NCBI GenBank assembly: GCA_015485385.1
Contig: WFTS01000008.1
Location: forward strand, 19,959-83,958
Direction: 5' to 3'
Source: Kordiimonadales bacterium
GTDB taxonomy: Bacteria; Pseudomonadota; Alphaproteobacteria; Sphingomonadales; Kordiimonadaceae
Length of the DNA: 64,000 nt
The notes under the pieces were generated by a model, which was not told the DNA's origin, did not search any database, and worked only from the letters and a program-made list of their open reading frames with translations. Positions 40,004 to 50,303 of this stretch are shown one piece after another (position 1 is the first letter of the stretch; each line of letters opens with the position of its first letter). Position numbers and translations under genes: made by a program.

Positions 40004-42334
40004 ATGACGAATAAATCGGCATCTCAGCATGATCCCATATTACGGTCTGCACCGAAACTTCCCAGTAGGCGCTTAGTGCGCTTTATGCTTTGGGCAAGGC
40101 GGCTTAAATTGGCTGGCCGCATAGAAATTCTACTGTCTGTTCTTGCCGTTATTTCTGCCATTGCAACCTATATTGCCATGTCTCAAAAAGATGCGCCTTT
40201 CGATGTGGTGTCCGGCAAAACCATGCGGGTTTTACTCGGGATTAACCTCGCACTTTTGCTTGCTCTTGGTGTTGCCATTGGCCGATGGTTTGTGCGTCTT
40301 TGGGTTTCGCGCAAGGGTATGGAGGCAGGATCTCGGTTGCATACGAAGGTCACAGGGTTTTTCATCCTGATTGCCATTGTTCCCCCGATTATCATGACCG
40401 TTTTTTCAGTGCTATTTCTGGAATATGGTATTCAGGCATGGTTTAGCGAAAAAGTAAGGTTTGCGCTTAATAACTCGCTTGAGGTGGCTGAAACATATAT
40501 TTTAGAGCACCGCTCTAATATTGAAAAAGATATGCTCCAAATTGCTGGCGCCTATAATCAGTTATCACCGTTTCAACAGCGCGATCCGGCAGAATTACAG
40601 CGTTTGGCTGATTTTGCTCTGAGTGCAAGATTACTCAATGAAGTGATGGTGATTGAAGAACAAGGCAGTGGCGGCAAAATCGTCGCACGCGCTCAGGAAG
40701 ATATGAACTTGGGCACGTCTGGTTTTGACGGGGCACTGATTGAAAGAGTGCGTGCGGGCCAGACGGTCATAACCTCTGATTTCACCAATAATAAAGTGAT
40801 TGGTCTTATTCGTTTAACGTCCTTTTTTAAGCCGAGTTATCTTTATGTATCGCACGATTTAAGCCCGAATGTTCTCACTTACTTAAATTCCACACGCACA
40901 GCCGTTGATGATTACAGAAACCTCGAAGGGAAACGAGGGGAAATTCAATTACAGTTTAATGTTATCTTTATCATCATCGCCTTGCTGATTTTAATGGCCG
41001 CTATTTGGGTCGGGCTTTGGTTTTCAAGCCGTTTGGTGACACCGCTGTCTAATTTGGTGGATGCCGCTGAACGTGTAGGGCAGGGGGACTATCAAGCCCG
41101 AGTGCCAGTTGTCCCCACAAGTGATGAAGTTGGCACTCTTAGCCGGGCCTTTAACCGCATGACAGACCAACTCTCAGAGCACCAACGCGACCTTGTCGCT
41201 GCCAATAACGAATTGGACGAACGGCGCCGTTTCTTGGAAGAAGTGCTTGAAGGGGTGTCTGCTGGTGTGATTGGCCTTCAAAATGATGGCACCGTGTTTC
41301 TGCCCAATAGCTCCGCAAGCAGTTTGCTGGGTATCAGCTTTGAGGCCTTGATAGGGCACAGGCTTGATGAGGTTGTGCCCGAATTTGCTGATCTTTTGCG
41401 CCAAGCCGAGGAAACAGAGGGCGGTGAAGCCAAAGCGCAGGTTCAAATTGACGTTGGCGGAGAGAATTTAACTTTGATGGTGAGGGTGATTGCCGAACGG
41501 TCGGGTGACGGCGCTATTAGCGGGTATGTGGTGACGTTTGATGATCTTAGTGAACAGCTTGCTGATCAGCGCACGGCGGCTTGGGCTGATGTGGCGCGGC
41601 GCATTGCACACGAAATTAAGAACCCTTTAACGCCAATCCAACTGTCCGCAGAACGCCTCAAGCGCAAATATGCCAAGGATATTGTTAACGATCCAGGGGT
41701 CTTTACCCAGTGTACAGATACAATCATTCGGCAGGTTGGCGATTTACGCCGCATGGTAAATGAATTCTCGTCTTTTGCGCGTATGCCAGCCCCTATGTTA
41801 AAGCCCACCGACATGCATGATATGGTGAAACAAGCCGTGTTCTTGCAAGATGTCGCGGCCCCTAATGTTCAGTTTTCAACCATATTTGATGGTGATATTG
41901 ATGAAATTCCCTGTGATGGACGCTTGGTCGGGCAGGCTTTAACCAATATTTTAAAAAATGCCGTTGAATCTGTTTCCTCAAGGTTGGAACAAGACGCGCA
42001 GCATGAAACAGACACCATAGAGCCAGGTTTTATTCGGGTGCGGGTGTCACAGGATGCCGAGCGCACACTAATATCTATTGAAGATAACGGGCTTGGCTTG
42101 CCTCAAGAGCAAAAAGATCGATTGATGGAACCTTATGTTACAACACGCGTGAAGGGCACCGGCCTTGGTCTCGCCATTGTTCGCCGTATTATGGAAGAAC
42201 ACGGCGGCACAGTGCGCATCGCTGACAGGGCCCCTATCGGGGCGCGGGCGATCCTCGCTTTTTCCCATACGGCTTTGGAAAAGCGTGCTCAGAAGGCAAA
42301 AGACGGTCAAGAAGGATCGGCGGCAGCAGAATGA
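40004..42334 (+). CDS. ntrY: Membrane sensor histidine kinase NtrY
   Basis: Sensor of the NtrY-NtrX system, linked to nitrogen and redox responses. About 776 residues. N-terminal membrane helices (about 30-150), a periplasmic region, a helix at about 320-345 (VIFIIIALLILMAAIWVGLWF), HAMP, PAS (VLEGVSAGVIGLQNDGTV), HisKA with RRIAHEIKNPLTPIQLSAERLK, and HATPase_c (NILKNAVESV, EDNGLGLP, GTGLGLAIVRRIMEEHGG). The track starts at a TTG (39947). ATG 40004 or 39989 are more plausible, with none strongly supported. Confidence 0.94.
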   Translation: MTNKSASQHDPILRSAPKLPSRRLVRFMLWARRLKLAGRIEILLSVLAVISAIATYIAMSQKDAPFDVVSGKTMRVLLGINLALLLALGVAIGRWFVRLWVSRKGMEAGSRLHTKVTGFFILIAIVPPIIMTVFSVLFLEYGIQAWFSEKVRFALNNSLEVAETYILEHRSNIEKDMLQIAGAYNQLSPFQQRDPAELQRLADFALSARLLNEVMVIEEQGSGGKIVARAQEDMNLGTSGFDGALIERVRAGQTVITSDFTNNKVIGLIRLTSFFKPSYLYVSHDLSPNVLTYLNSTRTAVDDYRNLEGKRGEIQLQFNVIFIIIALLILMAAIWVGLWFSSRLVTPLSNLVDAAERVGQGDYQARVPVVPTSDEVGTLSRAFNRMTDQLSEHQRDLVAANNELDERRRFLEEVLEGVSAGVIGLQNDGTVFLPNSSASSLLGISFEALIGHRLDEVVPEFADLLRQAEETEGGEAKAQVQIDVGGENLTLMVRVIAERSGDGAISGYVVTFDDLSEQLADQRTAAWADVARRIAHEIKNPLTPIQLSAERLKRKYAKDIVNDPGVFTQCTDTIIRQVGDLRRMVNEFSSFARMPAPMLKPTDMHDMVKQAVFLQDVAAPNVQFSTIFDGDIDEIPCDGRLVGQALTNILKNAVESVSSRLEQDAQHETDTIEPGFIRVRVSQDAERTLISIEDNGLGLPQEQKDRLMEPYVTTRVKGTGLGLAIVRRIMEEHGGTVRIADRAPIGARAILAFSHTALEKRAQKAKDGQEGSAAAE

Positions 42335-42381
42335 AACAGCGAAACCTATCTACATTTGATAATTTCAAGGAGAACTCCTAA

Positions 42382-43773
42382 ATGGCTCTTGATATACTGA
42401 TCATTGATGACGAAGCCGATATTAGGGACTTAATCGCAGGCATCTTGGAAGATGATGGGTATAGCGCTCGCACGGCCCATGATAGTGATAGCGGCTTGGC
42501 GCAAATTGAAGCCCGCCTTCCGTCCTTACTTATCCTAGATATATGGTTGCAGGGCAGCAAACTTGATGGCCTTGAAATTCTGGAGCTGGTCAAGTCTCGC
42601 CACAAGGATTTGCCAGTGATCATAATATCGGGGCACGGCAATATCGAAACCGCTGTCGCGGCCATCAAAAAGGGTGCGTATGATTTTATCGAAAAACCTT
42701 TTGAGGCTGACCATCTGATTTTAACGGTTGAAAGAGCGACCGAGGCCGATAAATTGCGGCGAGAAAATCAAGAATTGAGACAAAAAGCAGCCATTGCCGT
42801 TGATCTTACTGGCCGGTCAGCTGCGATTAACCAGTTGAGACAAAATATCGAAAAAGTTGCGGCCACAAACAGCCGAATTCTTATCCATGGTCCCTCTGGA
42901 TCAGGGAAAGAGGTTGCGGCGCGGCAAATACATGCGCGCTCGCACCGGTCGCGCGGGTCTATTATTGTGGTCAGTGCTGCATCGATGGAACCGCACCGTA
43001 TGGAGCAAGAGCTTTTTGGTGTCGAGCAAAATGGCGGGGTGGTGAAGACCGGGCTTTTTGAGCGCGCACATGGTGGCACACTCTTTATCGACGAAGTGGC
43101 GGATATGCCTCTGCCAACGCAGGGGAAAATCCTGCGGGTTCTCACCGACCAAGCCTTTGAACGTGTTGGCGGTAACAGCGGTGTTAACGTTGATGTGCGC
43201 GTGATTTCCGCAACCGCCAAGGACCTTTTGGCCGAGATTGAAGCCGGGCGCTTTCGTGAAGACCTTTATCACCGCCTGAATGTGGTTCCGCTATCAATGG
43301 CATCGCTTGCAGAGCGCAGGGAAGATATTCCGTTGCTGGCGCAGTATTTCTTGGAAACTCTGTCGCAAGCTACAAATCGTCCGATGGTTAAGCTGGCAGA
43401 TGATGCCATAGCAGCCTTGCAGTCCTATGAATGGCCCGGAAATGTTCGGCAGCTAAAAAATATCATGGAACGCATCATTATTATGGGCACGGGGGATGAC
43501 GAGACCGAAATCACGGCGGCGCACCTTCCTCAGGAAATTAAGATGGGCGCGAACGATTTGTTGCACTCTGATAATGATAACGCCATTATGACCACACCTC
43601 TACGCGAGGCACGAGAATCTTTTGAAAGGGAATATCTTAAAGTTCAAATCAATCGATTTGGCGGGAATATATCGCGCACTGCGGCTTTCATCGGGATGGA
43701 GCGCTCTGCTTTGCACCGCAAATTAAAGTCACTAGGGCTTTCGAACATTAATAAAACAACGGAAACCTGCTAG
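42382..43773 (+). CDS. ntrX: Response regulator NtrX
   Basis: Partner of NtrY. 463 residues: receiver domain (LIIDDEADIRDLIAG, phospho-Asp in LLILDIWLQG), AAA+ domain with Walker A HGPSGSGKEV and Walker B TLFIDEVADMP, and a Fis-type DNA-binding end (GNISRTAAFIGMERSALHRKLKSLG). The GAFTGA sigma-54 loop is replaced by FGVEQNGGVVKTGL, as is general for alphaproteobacterial NtrX, so it probably acts with sigma-70. GGAGAACTCCTAA precedes the ATG. Confidence 0.96.
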   Translation: MALDILIIDDEADIRDLIAGILEDDGYSARTAHDSDSGLAQIEARLPSLLILDIWLQGSKLDGLEILELVKSRHKDLPVIIISGHGNIETAVAAIKKGAYDFIEKPFEADHLILTVERATEADKLRRENQELRQKAAIAVDLTGRSAAINQLRQNIEKVAATNSRILIHGPSGSGKEVAARQIHARSHRSRGSIIVVSAASMEPHRMEQELFGVEQNGGVVKTGLFERAHGGTLFIDEVADMPLPTQGKILRVLTDQAFERVGGNSGVNVDVRVISATAKDLLAEIEAGRFREDLYHRLNVVPLSMASLAERREDIPLLAQYFLETLSQATNRPMVKLADDAIAALQSYEWPGNVRQLKNIMERIIIMGTGDDETEITAAHLPQEIKMGANDLLHSDNDNAIMTTPLREARESFEREYLKVQINRFGGNISRTAAFIGMERSALHRKLKSLGLSNINKTTETC

Positions 43774-43812
43774 GCATTTTGGGCCAAATTCACTTTAAGG
43801 TATGGATGATTT

Positions 43813-45189
43813 ATGAAAGTAATAGTCTGCGGTGCGGGCCAGGTTGGTTTCAATATCGCCAAGCATCTAGCCGATCAAAATAACGATGTGACGGTCATCG
43901 ACCGTTCAAAAAGCTTGATCCGTAAAATCAGCGAGTCCTTGGATGTGCAAGCTGTTGTTGGCCATGCGTCTGATCCTAGCATGTTGAATAAGGTCGGCGC
44001 GGCTGACGCTGAAATGCTGGTGGCTGTCACACAGTCCGATGAGGTCAATATGGTTGCGTGTCAAGTTGCGCATTCGTTGTTCAGTATGCCAACAAAAGTG
44101 GCACGCATACGCAACCAAGCCTATCTTAAAAAAGGCTGGCGCGACCTGTTTTCACGCGAGAATATGCCCATTGACGTTATTATTTCACCCGAACTAGAGG
44201 TGGCCCACGCCCTTGCCCGCCGCCTTGAAGTGCCGGGCGCGTTGAATATGGTGCCTTTCATTGGCGGCAAAGTGCGCATGATAGGGCTTCTTTTGGACGA
44301 AGATTGCCCGGTCTTACATACGCCGCTACGCCAACTTACGGAATTATTTCCAAACCTGCACACAATCGTAACCTCCGTATTCCGGGCAGGGCGGTTGTTT
44401 GTGCCGCGCTCTGATGATCAGCTTCAGGCTGGCGACGCAATCTATATTGCCGTTGAGACAGAAACCACAGAACGCGCCATGGCTGTGTTTGGGCACGAAG
44501 AAAAAACCGCGCACCGCATTGTTATTGTTGGCGGCGGCAATATTGGCTATTCGCTTGCGTCCTTGCTGGAAAAAAGCGGCAGCACCGCCAACCTTAAAAT
44601 TATTGAAATGAAGAAAGATCGCGCAGCTTGGCTTGCTGAACGGCTTGAGAAAACGATTGTTATAAACGGTGACGCGCTGAACCGCGAAATTTTGGCTGAA
44701 GCCAATATCGAACAAACAGATACGATTGTCTCGGTGGCCGATGATGATGAGGTCAATATTCTATCTTCGCTATTGGCCAAGCAGCAGGGCTGCTCACGGG
44801 CAATCACTTTGATGAACAACCCCATATACGGTAGTTTGGTAGGCAGTATCGGCATTGATGTCGCACTTGACCCTCGTGAAACCACGGTATCTTCTATTGT
44901 GCGCCATATCAGACGTGGGCGCATCCGCGATCTCTACAGCCTTTTTGAAGGGCAGGCTGAGATCATCGAGGCCGAAATATTAGACGGCTCTGAAGTGGCA
45001 GGCAAAACGGTTGGCGATCTGCGCCTGCACGGGGATGTTAAGTTTGGCATGGTGGTTCGGGACGGTGAAACCATTGTACCACATTCAGACACCTTATTAA
45101 AAGACGGTGACCGCGTGGTTATTCTTGCCATGAGAAATTCGGTCAAAAAGATTGAGCAGTTATTTTCGGCACGGGCTGACATCTTTTAA
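43813..45189 (+). CDS. trkA: Trk potassium uptake regulatory subunit TrkA
   Basis: Cytoplasmic NAD(H)-binding gate of the Trk potassium importer. 458 residues made of two tandem RCK_N/RCK_C units: IVCGAGQVGFNIAKHLADQ at the start and IVIVGGGNIGYSLASLLEK near residue 235, each followed by a C-terminal regulatory domain. It precedes trkH. The ntrYX-trkA arrangement is conserved in Alphaproteobacteria. Confidence 0.96.
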   Translation: MKVIVCGAGQVGFNIAKHLADQNNDVTVIDRSKSLIRKISESLDVQAVVGHASDPSMLNKVGAADAEMLVAVTQSDEVNMVACQVAHSLFSMPTKVARIRNQAYLKKGWRDLFSRENMPIDVIISPELEVAHALARRLEVPGALNMVPFIGGKVRMIGLLLDEDCPVLHTPLRQLTELFPNLHTIVTSVFRAGRLFVPRSDDQLQAGDAIYIAVETETTERAMAVFGHEEKTAHRIVIVGGGNIGYSLASLLEKSGSTANLKIIEMKKDRAAWLAERLEKTIVINGDALNREILAEANIEQTDTIVSVADDDEVNILSSLLAKQQGCSRAITLMNNPIYGSLVGSIGIDVALDPRETTVSSIVRHIRRGRIRDLYSLFEGQAEIIEAEILDGSEVAGKTVGDLRLHGDVKFGMVVRDGETIVPHSDTLLKDGDRVVILAMRNSVKKIEQLFSARADIF

Positions 45190-45214
45190 GGACAGACCTT
45201 AGCTAGGACCGCAT

Positions 45215-46657
45215 ATGTGGCGAAACAGGCTTTTTTATCTTATTGGCTGCTGGATTTTAATTCTTGTGGCCTTGATGCTTGTGCCTCTGGTTACGGCTAT
45301 GGTGCTCGGCGAAAAACAGTCCTTTCACAGCCTTTTTTCCTCCATCCTTCTTACAGGGCTTATTGGCGGCTCTTTGTTCCTTGGGTTTCGATCAACCGCG
45401 ACAGTGCGTACGCCTCGCTTAACCTTGTTGTTACCCATATGCGGAACTCTAGCCCTTAGCGTTGTTGCCGGTTTGCCGTTTTTCTTTTTAATGCCGGAAA
45501 ATGGGCTATGGCCCGCCATTTACGAAGGCACATCGTTGGTAACAACCAATGGATCAAGTGCATATGAAGGATCATTTGATAGCTTGATCGCCATATCCCT
45601 GTGGAGGGCAATCGCTGCGTGGGCTGGTGGTTTTTTCGCAATTTGCATTGCCTTGTCGTTTTTAACGGCAATGAATATTGGCGCTAGACAGCTTCACCAG
45701 TCGCCGTTGCCTTACGGAGATAGTGAAGTGGGCTACCCACGTTTGCGGTCAACCGCAATTGCGCTTTATCCGGTTTATAGTGCGGTAACGGCGCTATGCT
45801 GCCTTTTATTGTGGTTAAGCGGTCTAACAGCCTTTGAATCCTTAACCCTCGGCATGGCAACGATAAGCTCGACCGGGCTTTTTGAAAATTACGGCAACGG
45901 CATTACGGGGATATGGACACAGATTGTGCTGGTGGCTTTTATGTTCATCAGTATCATGAATTGGGATCTGCATTATGCACGCTTTAGAAAACGGCGCATA
46001 GGGGTAGGCCACGATATAGAGTTTTCCGGTGTGTTAGCCGTGGTTGTTAGTATGGTCGTATTACTCGGCCTTTTAACCTACACACTAGACATAAAAAGCC
46101 TGTGGCACAGTGTGTTTGCCGTCGTTTCCGCTGTTTCAACAACGGGCATTGTTCCGGCTGATTATTTAGAGGGCACAGGCCAGCACTTGACGGCAGGTAT
46201 TGTTCTGATGCTTGGTGCGGGCGTTGGGGGCAGCTTAGTCAGCGCTGGCGGAGGCCTAAAGCAGTTGCGTGTGTATATTATATACCGCACTGGCCGAGCA
46301 GAAATTGACCGGCTTGCACACCCGCACAGCCTCAGCGACATATCTATTGACGGCGCTACCATACAGAAACGTGACATTGAGGCTGTATGGCTGCTTCTTG
46401 GCAGTTTTGTCTTGGTCTTGGTCATTGGCTCTTTGTCACTTGCGGTCTTGGGAGTGCATTTTCAAGATGCCCTGTCCATGTCCTTTACGGCCCTGACGCT
46501 TTCTGGCCCCCTTATTACAATTTCTGACCCCATGTTTGGTGGATATGTGGGCTTGCGGGATGCGGACTATTCTATTCTTACAGTCTTGATGTTAGTGGGG
46601 CGGGTTGAAACATCGTTGTTGTTTGCGCTGTTCGCCAGATCACTTTGGCGCGGTTAA
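45215..46657 (+). CDS. trkH: Trk potassium transporter TrkH
   Basis: Ion-conducting membrane subunit of the Trk system. 480 residues with about ten helices and four pore-loop segments, including YEGTSLVTTNGSSAYEG, LGMATISSTGLFENYGNG, AVSTTGIVPADYLEGTGQ and ALTLSGPLITISD. The glycines of the filter are partly replaced in the first loop (TTNGSS). Starts 25 bases after trkA. Confidence 0.94.
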   Translation: MWRNRLFYLIGCWILILVALMLVPLVTAMVLGEKQSFHSLFSSILLTGLIGGSLFLGFRSTATVRTPRLTLLLPICGTLALSVVAGLPFFFLMPENGLWPAIYEGTSLVTTNGSSAYEGSFDSLIAISLWRAIAAWAGGFFAICIALSFLTAMNIGARQLHQSPLPYGDSEVGYPRLRSTAIALYPVYSAVTALCCLLLWLSGLTAFESLTLGMATISSTGLFENYGNGITGIWTQIVLVAFMFISIMNWDLHYARFRKRRIGVGHDIEFSGVLAVVVSMVVLLGLLTYTLDIKSLWHSVFAVVSAVSTTGIVPADYLEGTGQHLTAGIVLMLGAGVGGSLVSAGGGLKQLRVYIIYRTGRAEIDRLAHPHSLSDISIDGATIQKRDIEAVWLLLGSFVLVLVIGSLSLAVLGVHFQDALSMSFTALTLSGPLITISDPMFGGYVGLRDADYSILTVLMLVGRVETSLLFALFARSLWRG

Positions 46658-46821
46658 ACGCACAATGCCTGTTGACCACGGCTAAAAAACTTTTACATAT
46701 AGACACGCAGCCTGCGTTCACTGTGTTAGGGGTCAGGCCCTAATTTACGGTTTTATGCGCATACGCATGCCCATGTGGGCCACGAACTAGAAAAATTAGA
46801 AAAGAAAAGTACGGACAATCC

Positions 46822-47070
46822 ATGTCAGAAAAAAATCAAAACCTTCAGGATGTCTTTTTAAACGCGGTTCGCAAAACCAAAACACCCGTTACCGTGTTTT
46901 TGGTTAACGGCGTTAAACTTCAGGGCGTCATCACTTGGTTCGACAATTTTTGCGTTCTGTTGCGCCGGGACGGACAATCTCAACTTGTTTATAAACATGC
47001 AATTTCAACAGTGATGCCTTCAGGCCCAGTTCAATTGTTTGAGCCTGAAAAGGAAGGCATCGAGGACTAA
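46822..47070 (+). CDS. hfq: RNA chaperone Hfq
   Basis: Hexameric Sm-like protein aiding small RNA-mRNA pairing. 82 residues: Sm1 motif ([25 protein letters not shown]) and Sm2 ([10 protein letters not shown]), with an acidic tail. Stop lies 3 bases before the hflX start, so the two are coupled. The 164-base stretch after trkH should contain the promoter. Confidence 0.97.
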   Translation: MSEKNQNLQDVFLNAVRKTKTPVTVFLVNGVKLQGVITWFDNFCVLLRRDGQSQLVYKHAISTVMPSGPVQLFEPEKEGIED

Positions 47071-47073
47071 GCA

Positions 47074-48450
47074 TTGACAGACCGAAAAGACCAAGATCGC
47101 TCGGCTGAACATCAGCCGGGTGGCGGCTGGTCTACGGACGGGCTTGGGTATCTTCAAAATAAAATTGAACGCCAGCGTGTATTTGTCTTTCATCCTTATG
47201 TAAAGGCTGAGAAACCCACAGGGCTGTTTCGGTCACCCCAATCTAGGCTTGAAGAAGCGGTAGGTCTTGCCCAAGCGATCAGGATTGATCTTGTCGGCGG
47301 TGAGCTTGTCCCGCTTCGGACGATCAAACCGGCTACATATCTGGGGCAGGGCAAGCTGGATGAGATCAAAGCACAGGTCAAAGAACAAGAGCTGGACCTT
47401 TTGGTCTTTGACTGTGAACTTACGCCCATTCAGCAACGCAACCTTGAGCGCGCGCTAAAAGTAAAGGTGATTGACCGGACTGCCCTAATCCTTGAGATTT
47501 TCGGTGACCGTGCCAGTACCAAAGAGGGCGAGCTTCAAGTTGAACTTGCACATTTGGTATATCAGCGCAGCCGATTGGTTCGGTCATGGACCCATTTGGA
47601 ACGTCAACGTGGGGGCTCTGGCTTTCTTGGTGGCCCCGGTGAAAGCCAGATAGAATCTGACCGTCGCATCATCGCTGACCGTATCGTGCGTATTAAAAAA
47701 CAGTTAGAAGCTGTTTCTCGGACACGGACACTACACCGAGCCAGACGGCAAAAAGCGCCGTATCCAATCATCGCGTTGGTTGGCTATACAAATGCTGGAA
47801 AGTCTACTCTTTTCAACTGGTTAACAAATGCTGATGTCATGGCCGAGGATATGCTATTCGCAACTCTCGACCCAACGCTGCGGTCAATAGATTTGCCAAG
47901 CGGTCGCAAAGTTATTCTGTCTGATACTGTTGGGTTTATTTCTGAATTGCCCACCATGCTGATTGCGGCCTTTCGGGCGACCCTTGAAGAAGTCTTAGAA
48001 GCGGATGTGATTGTTCATGTTCGTGATGCTTCGCACGCGGATAGTGATGTTCAAAAACAGGATGTGATTGAAGTATTGGCAGAGCTTGGCGTGGATTTAC
48101 AAAGCGAGGATGAGGGCACGCCTGTTATAGAAGCCCTTAACAAAGCGGACCTGATGTCAGCCGAGGCATTAGAGAGGCTTCAAACACACGCAGAGAGACA
48201 CAAAGAGGTGATTCCTGTTTCAGGATTAACCGGCTTTGGCTGTGACGCTTTAATACAAGCGATTGATGATATTCTTGGAAGCAAAGACCATGTGATAGAC
48301 AAGCTTGTGCCTTATAGTGACGGCGCAGTGCAAAGCTGGTTGCACGGCAATACAAAGATATTGACCGAGGAGCACGGCGAGGAGGGCATAATGTACCGCT
48401 TTGTGGTTGATCCAATAATTTGGGCGAAATTTGAAAAGCGCGAGCGCTAA
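47074..48450 (+). CDS. hflX: GTPase HflX
   Basis: Ribosome-associated GTPase that splits stalled ribosomes under stress. 458 residues with a TTG start preceded by GAGG at 8 bases. N-terminal HflX domain (LVPLRTIKPATYLGQGKLDE), a linker with GGSGFLGGPGESQIESDRR, and the G domain: G1 LVGYTNAGKSTLFN, G3 DTVGF, G4 NKAD. The stop overlaps mazG by 4 bases, tail to tail. Confidence 0.96.
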   Translation: MTDRKDQDRSAEHQPGGGWSTDGLGYLQNKIERQRVFVFHPYVKAEKPTGLFRSPQSRLEEAVGLAQAIRIDLVGGELVPLRTIKPATYLGQGKLDEIKAQVKEQELDLLVFDCELTPIQQRNLERALKVKVIDRTALILEIFGDRASTKEGELQVELAHLVYQRSRLVRSWTHLERQRGGSGFLGGPGESQIESDRRIIADRIVRIKKQLEAVSRTRTLHRARRQKAPYPIIALVGYTNAGKSTLFNWLTNADVMAEDMLFATLDPTLRSIDLPSGRKVILSDTVGFISELPTMLIAAFRATLEEVLEADVIVHVRDASHADSDVQKQDVIEVLAELGVDLQSEDEGTPVIEALNKADLMSAEALERLQTHAERHKEVIPVSGLTGFGCDALIQAIDDILGSKDHVIDKLVPYSDGAVQSWLHGNTKILTEEHGEEGIMYRFVVDPIIWAKFEKRER

Positions 48451-49271
48451 CCAGCCTGTTTTCTATTGTTTTCGTCTTGTTTCACTTGATCCCAGAGTGC
48501 ATCCATTTCAGCCAGATCTGAGACCTCGGGGCTTTTACCCAGAGCGCTGAGTTTGGCCTCGACTGCGCGAAAACGTCGTTCAAACTTGGCATTTGCCAAG
48601 CGCAGACTTTCTTCAGGATCAAGTTTAAAATTCCTTGCTAGATTGCTGATAACAAACAGTAAATCTCCGAATTCCTCTTTCACGGCATCGGGATTGTCGC
48701 CTTTTTTCACTTCCTCTAATAATTCAGCGCATTCTTCTTGTATTTTCTCAATCACTTGCTCGGTCTCTGGCCAATCAAAGCCCACACGAGCTGCCCGATT
48801 TTGGAGCTTAATCGCTCGCAGAAGCGCTGGTAATCCGGGTGTTACACCATCAAGTGCGGATGGGGCCTTGCCTGTTTTAGCCGCTTTTTCAGCGCGTTCT
48901 TCAGCTTTCAAGCGTTCCCACGAGATAATCTGAGCCTCAGCGTCTTTGATGCTCATGTCCCCAAATACATGAGGGTGGCGCCGAACCATTTTTTCACTAA
49001 CCGATTGAACGACATCCTGAAAATCAAAGTGTTTTGCTTCCTTTGCCATTTGGGCATGGAATACTGTTTGGAACAAAAGGTCGCCAAGTTCATCACGCAA
49101 GCTATCCATATCTTTGTTGCGGACCGCGTCATCAACTTCATATGCTTCTTCGATTGTGTAGGGGGCGATACTGGAGAAATCTTGCTCTAGGTCCCATGGG
49201 CAGCCGGTTTCAGGCGTGCGCAGTTTTGCCATAATTTCGAGTAAATCATCGATGGTATATTGTTTTGCCAT
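48447..49271 (-). CDS. mazG: Nucleoside triphosphate pyrophosphohydrolase MazG
   Basis: Hydrolyses NTPs to NMPs; house-cleaning enzyme. About 274 residues with two MazG repeats: first around CPWDLEQDFSSIAPYTIEEAYEVDDAV with ELGDLLFQTVFHAQMA, second around IQEECAELLEEVKK with EFGDLLFVISNLAR. The track start (49337) is too long; ATG 49271 (MAKQYTIDDLLEIM) fits the family. Divergent from the GDPD gene over about 77 bases. Confidence 0.96.
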   Translation of the reverse strand: MAKQYTIDDLLEIMAKLRTPETGCPWDLEQDFSSIAPYTIEEAYEVDDAVRNKDMDSLRDELGDLLFQTVFHAQMAKEAKHFDFQDVVQSVSEKMVRRHPHVFGDMSIKDAEAQIISWERLKAEERAEKAAKTGKAPSALDGVTPGLPALLRAIKLQNRAARVGFDWPETEQVIEKIQEECAELLEEVKKGDNPDAVKEEFGDLLFVISNLARNFKLDPEESLRLANAKFERRFRAVEAKLSALGKSPEVSDLAEMDALWDQVKQDENNRKQAG

Positions 49272-49348
49272 AGTCCCTGTCACTATTGGGTTGATCCAAA
49301 GCCGAACATCCGGCTTTATTGTCCAAGCGTCAAGCAATAGAGGGCCTT

Positions 49349-50299
49349 ATGAGCAAATTTTTAAATGTATTTCTGGTTGCTATACTACTGTCTGGGGCTT
49401 CGGTTGCGGAGAGTGTGCCGGCGCCGCTTGATCAGAGTGTGCGCTACGGTATTCAAATACCGAAGGGTGGGTTGCAAGCCTTTCTCCGCTGGAGCCCAAG
49501 CCGTATCCCGTTGATTAGCCATCACCGTGGAGGCCCAGCCCCTGGATACCCGGAAAATGCGCTTGAAACTATGGATAATGCCTTAAAATATGGCCCCGGA
49601 TTGATGGAAATTGATGTCACTCAATTAGCAGACGGTACGTTGGTGCTGATGCATGATGATACCCTTGACCGCACAACGACAGGGCAGGGTCTTGCCTCAG
49701 CAAAAACATGGAATGATATCAAAGATCTGCGTCTGCTGGATGCTGATGGCACGCTGACAAGCTTCCGAGTGCCGCGCCTAACGGATGTGTTGCGCTGGAC
49801 AAAGGGCAGGGCGATCCTAACGCTGGATATCAAGCCGAGCACGGATTTCAAAGCCGTAGCTCAAGCGGTTAAATCAGCCGGAGCAGAAGATTACAGCGCC
49901 GTGATAGCCTATAATTTACAGCAAGCCATAGCCTTTCATAAAATTGCGCCAGACATGCCGATAACGGTTTCGCTTCGTAATGCCAATGAAATTTCCGCCC
50001 TAGAGGCCAGCGGCATAGCCGAGCGAAATGTTATTGCTTGGACAGGCACCAAACAGCTGCCAAAAAGCCATTATGAAGCACTGCACCGCAAGGGCTGGCG
50101 GGTTATTATGGGCACGTTGGGCAGCGGGGAATTGGCTATTGATAAGCAGATTGCCGCCAATGATAATGACGCCCGCTATCTTCAGCTTTATAAGGACGGC
50201 GTGGATATTATTGCCACTGACCGGTTTTGGGCCGTTCAGAACCAGATTAGAAATCCAAATATTTATTATCTCACCCAAATAAAAGTCCCGCTAAAATAA
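49349..50299 (+). CDS. Exported glycerophosphodiester phosphodiesterase
   Basis: Hydrolyses deacylated phospholipids to glycerol 3-phosphate and an alcohol, likely in the periplasm. About 316 residues: signal peptide at 1-20 (FLNVFLVAILLSGASVAES), then a GDPD TIM barrel with ISHHRGGPAPGYPENALETMDNAL (catalytic His-Arg), MEIDVTQLADGTLVLMHDDTLDRTT, and DIIATDRFW near the end. The ATG 49349 follows AGAGGG and is preferred over 49319. Ends 4 bases before the integrase stop. Confidence 0.93.
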   Translation: MSKFLNVFLVAILLSGASVAESVPAPLDQSVRYGIQIPKGGLQAFLRWSPSRIPLISHHRGGPAPGYPENALETMDNALKYGPGLMEIDVTQLADGTLVLMHDDTLDRTTTGQGLASAKTWNDIKDLRLLDADGTLTSFRVPRLTDVLRWTKGRAILTLDIKPSTDFKAVAQAVKSAGAEDYSAVIAYNLQQAIAFHKIAPDMPITVSLRNANEISALEASGIAERNVIAWTGTKQLPKSHYEALHRKGWRVIMGTLGSGELAIDKQIAANDNDARYLQLYKDGVDIIATDRFWAVQNQIRNPNIYYLTQIKVPLK

Positions 50300-50303
50300 T
50301 AGG

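Noticed and set aside
40143-40370. Track frames inside ntrY, bamA, lpdA and other long genes
   Set aside because: Shadows of well-supported genes in other frames with no independent signal.
42382-43773. NtrX as a damaged sigma-54 activator because GAFTGA is missing
   Set aside because: Loss of GAFTGA is a known trait of alphaproteobacterial NtrX, not a defect.
46756-46783. Small palindromes before hfq (ATGCG-N4-CGCAT, GCCCA-TG-TGGGC)
   Set aside because: Five-base arms only, adjacent and of unrelated sequence; too weak to call regulatory.
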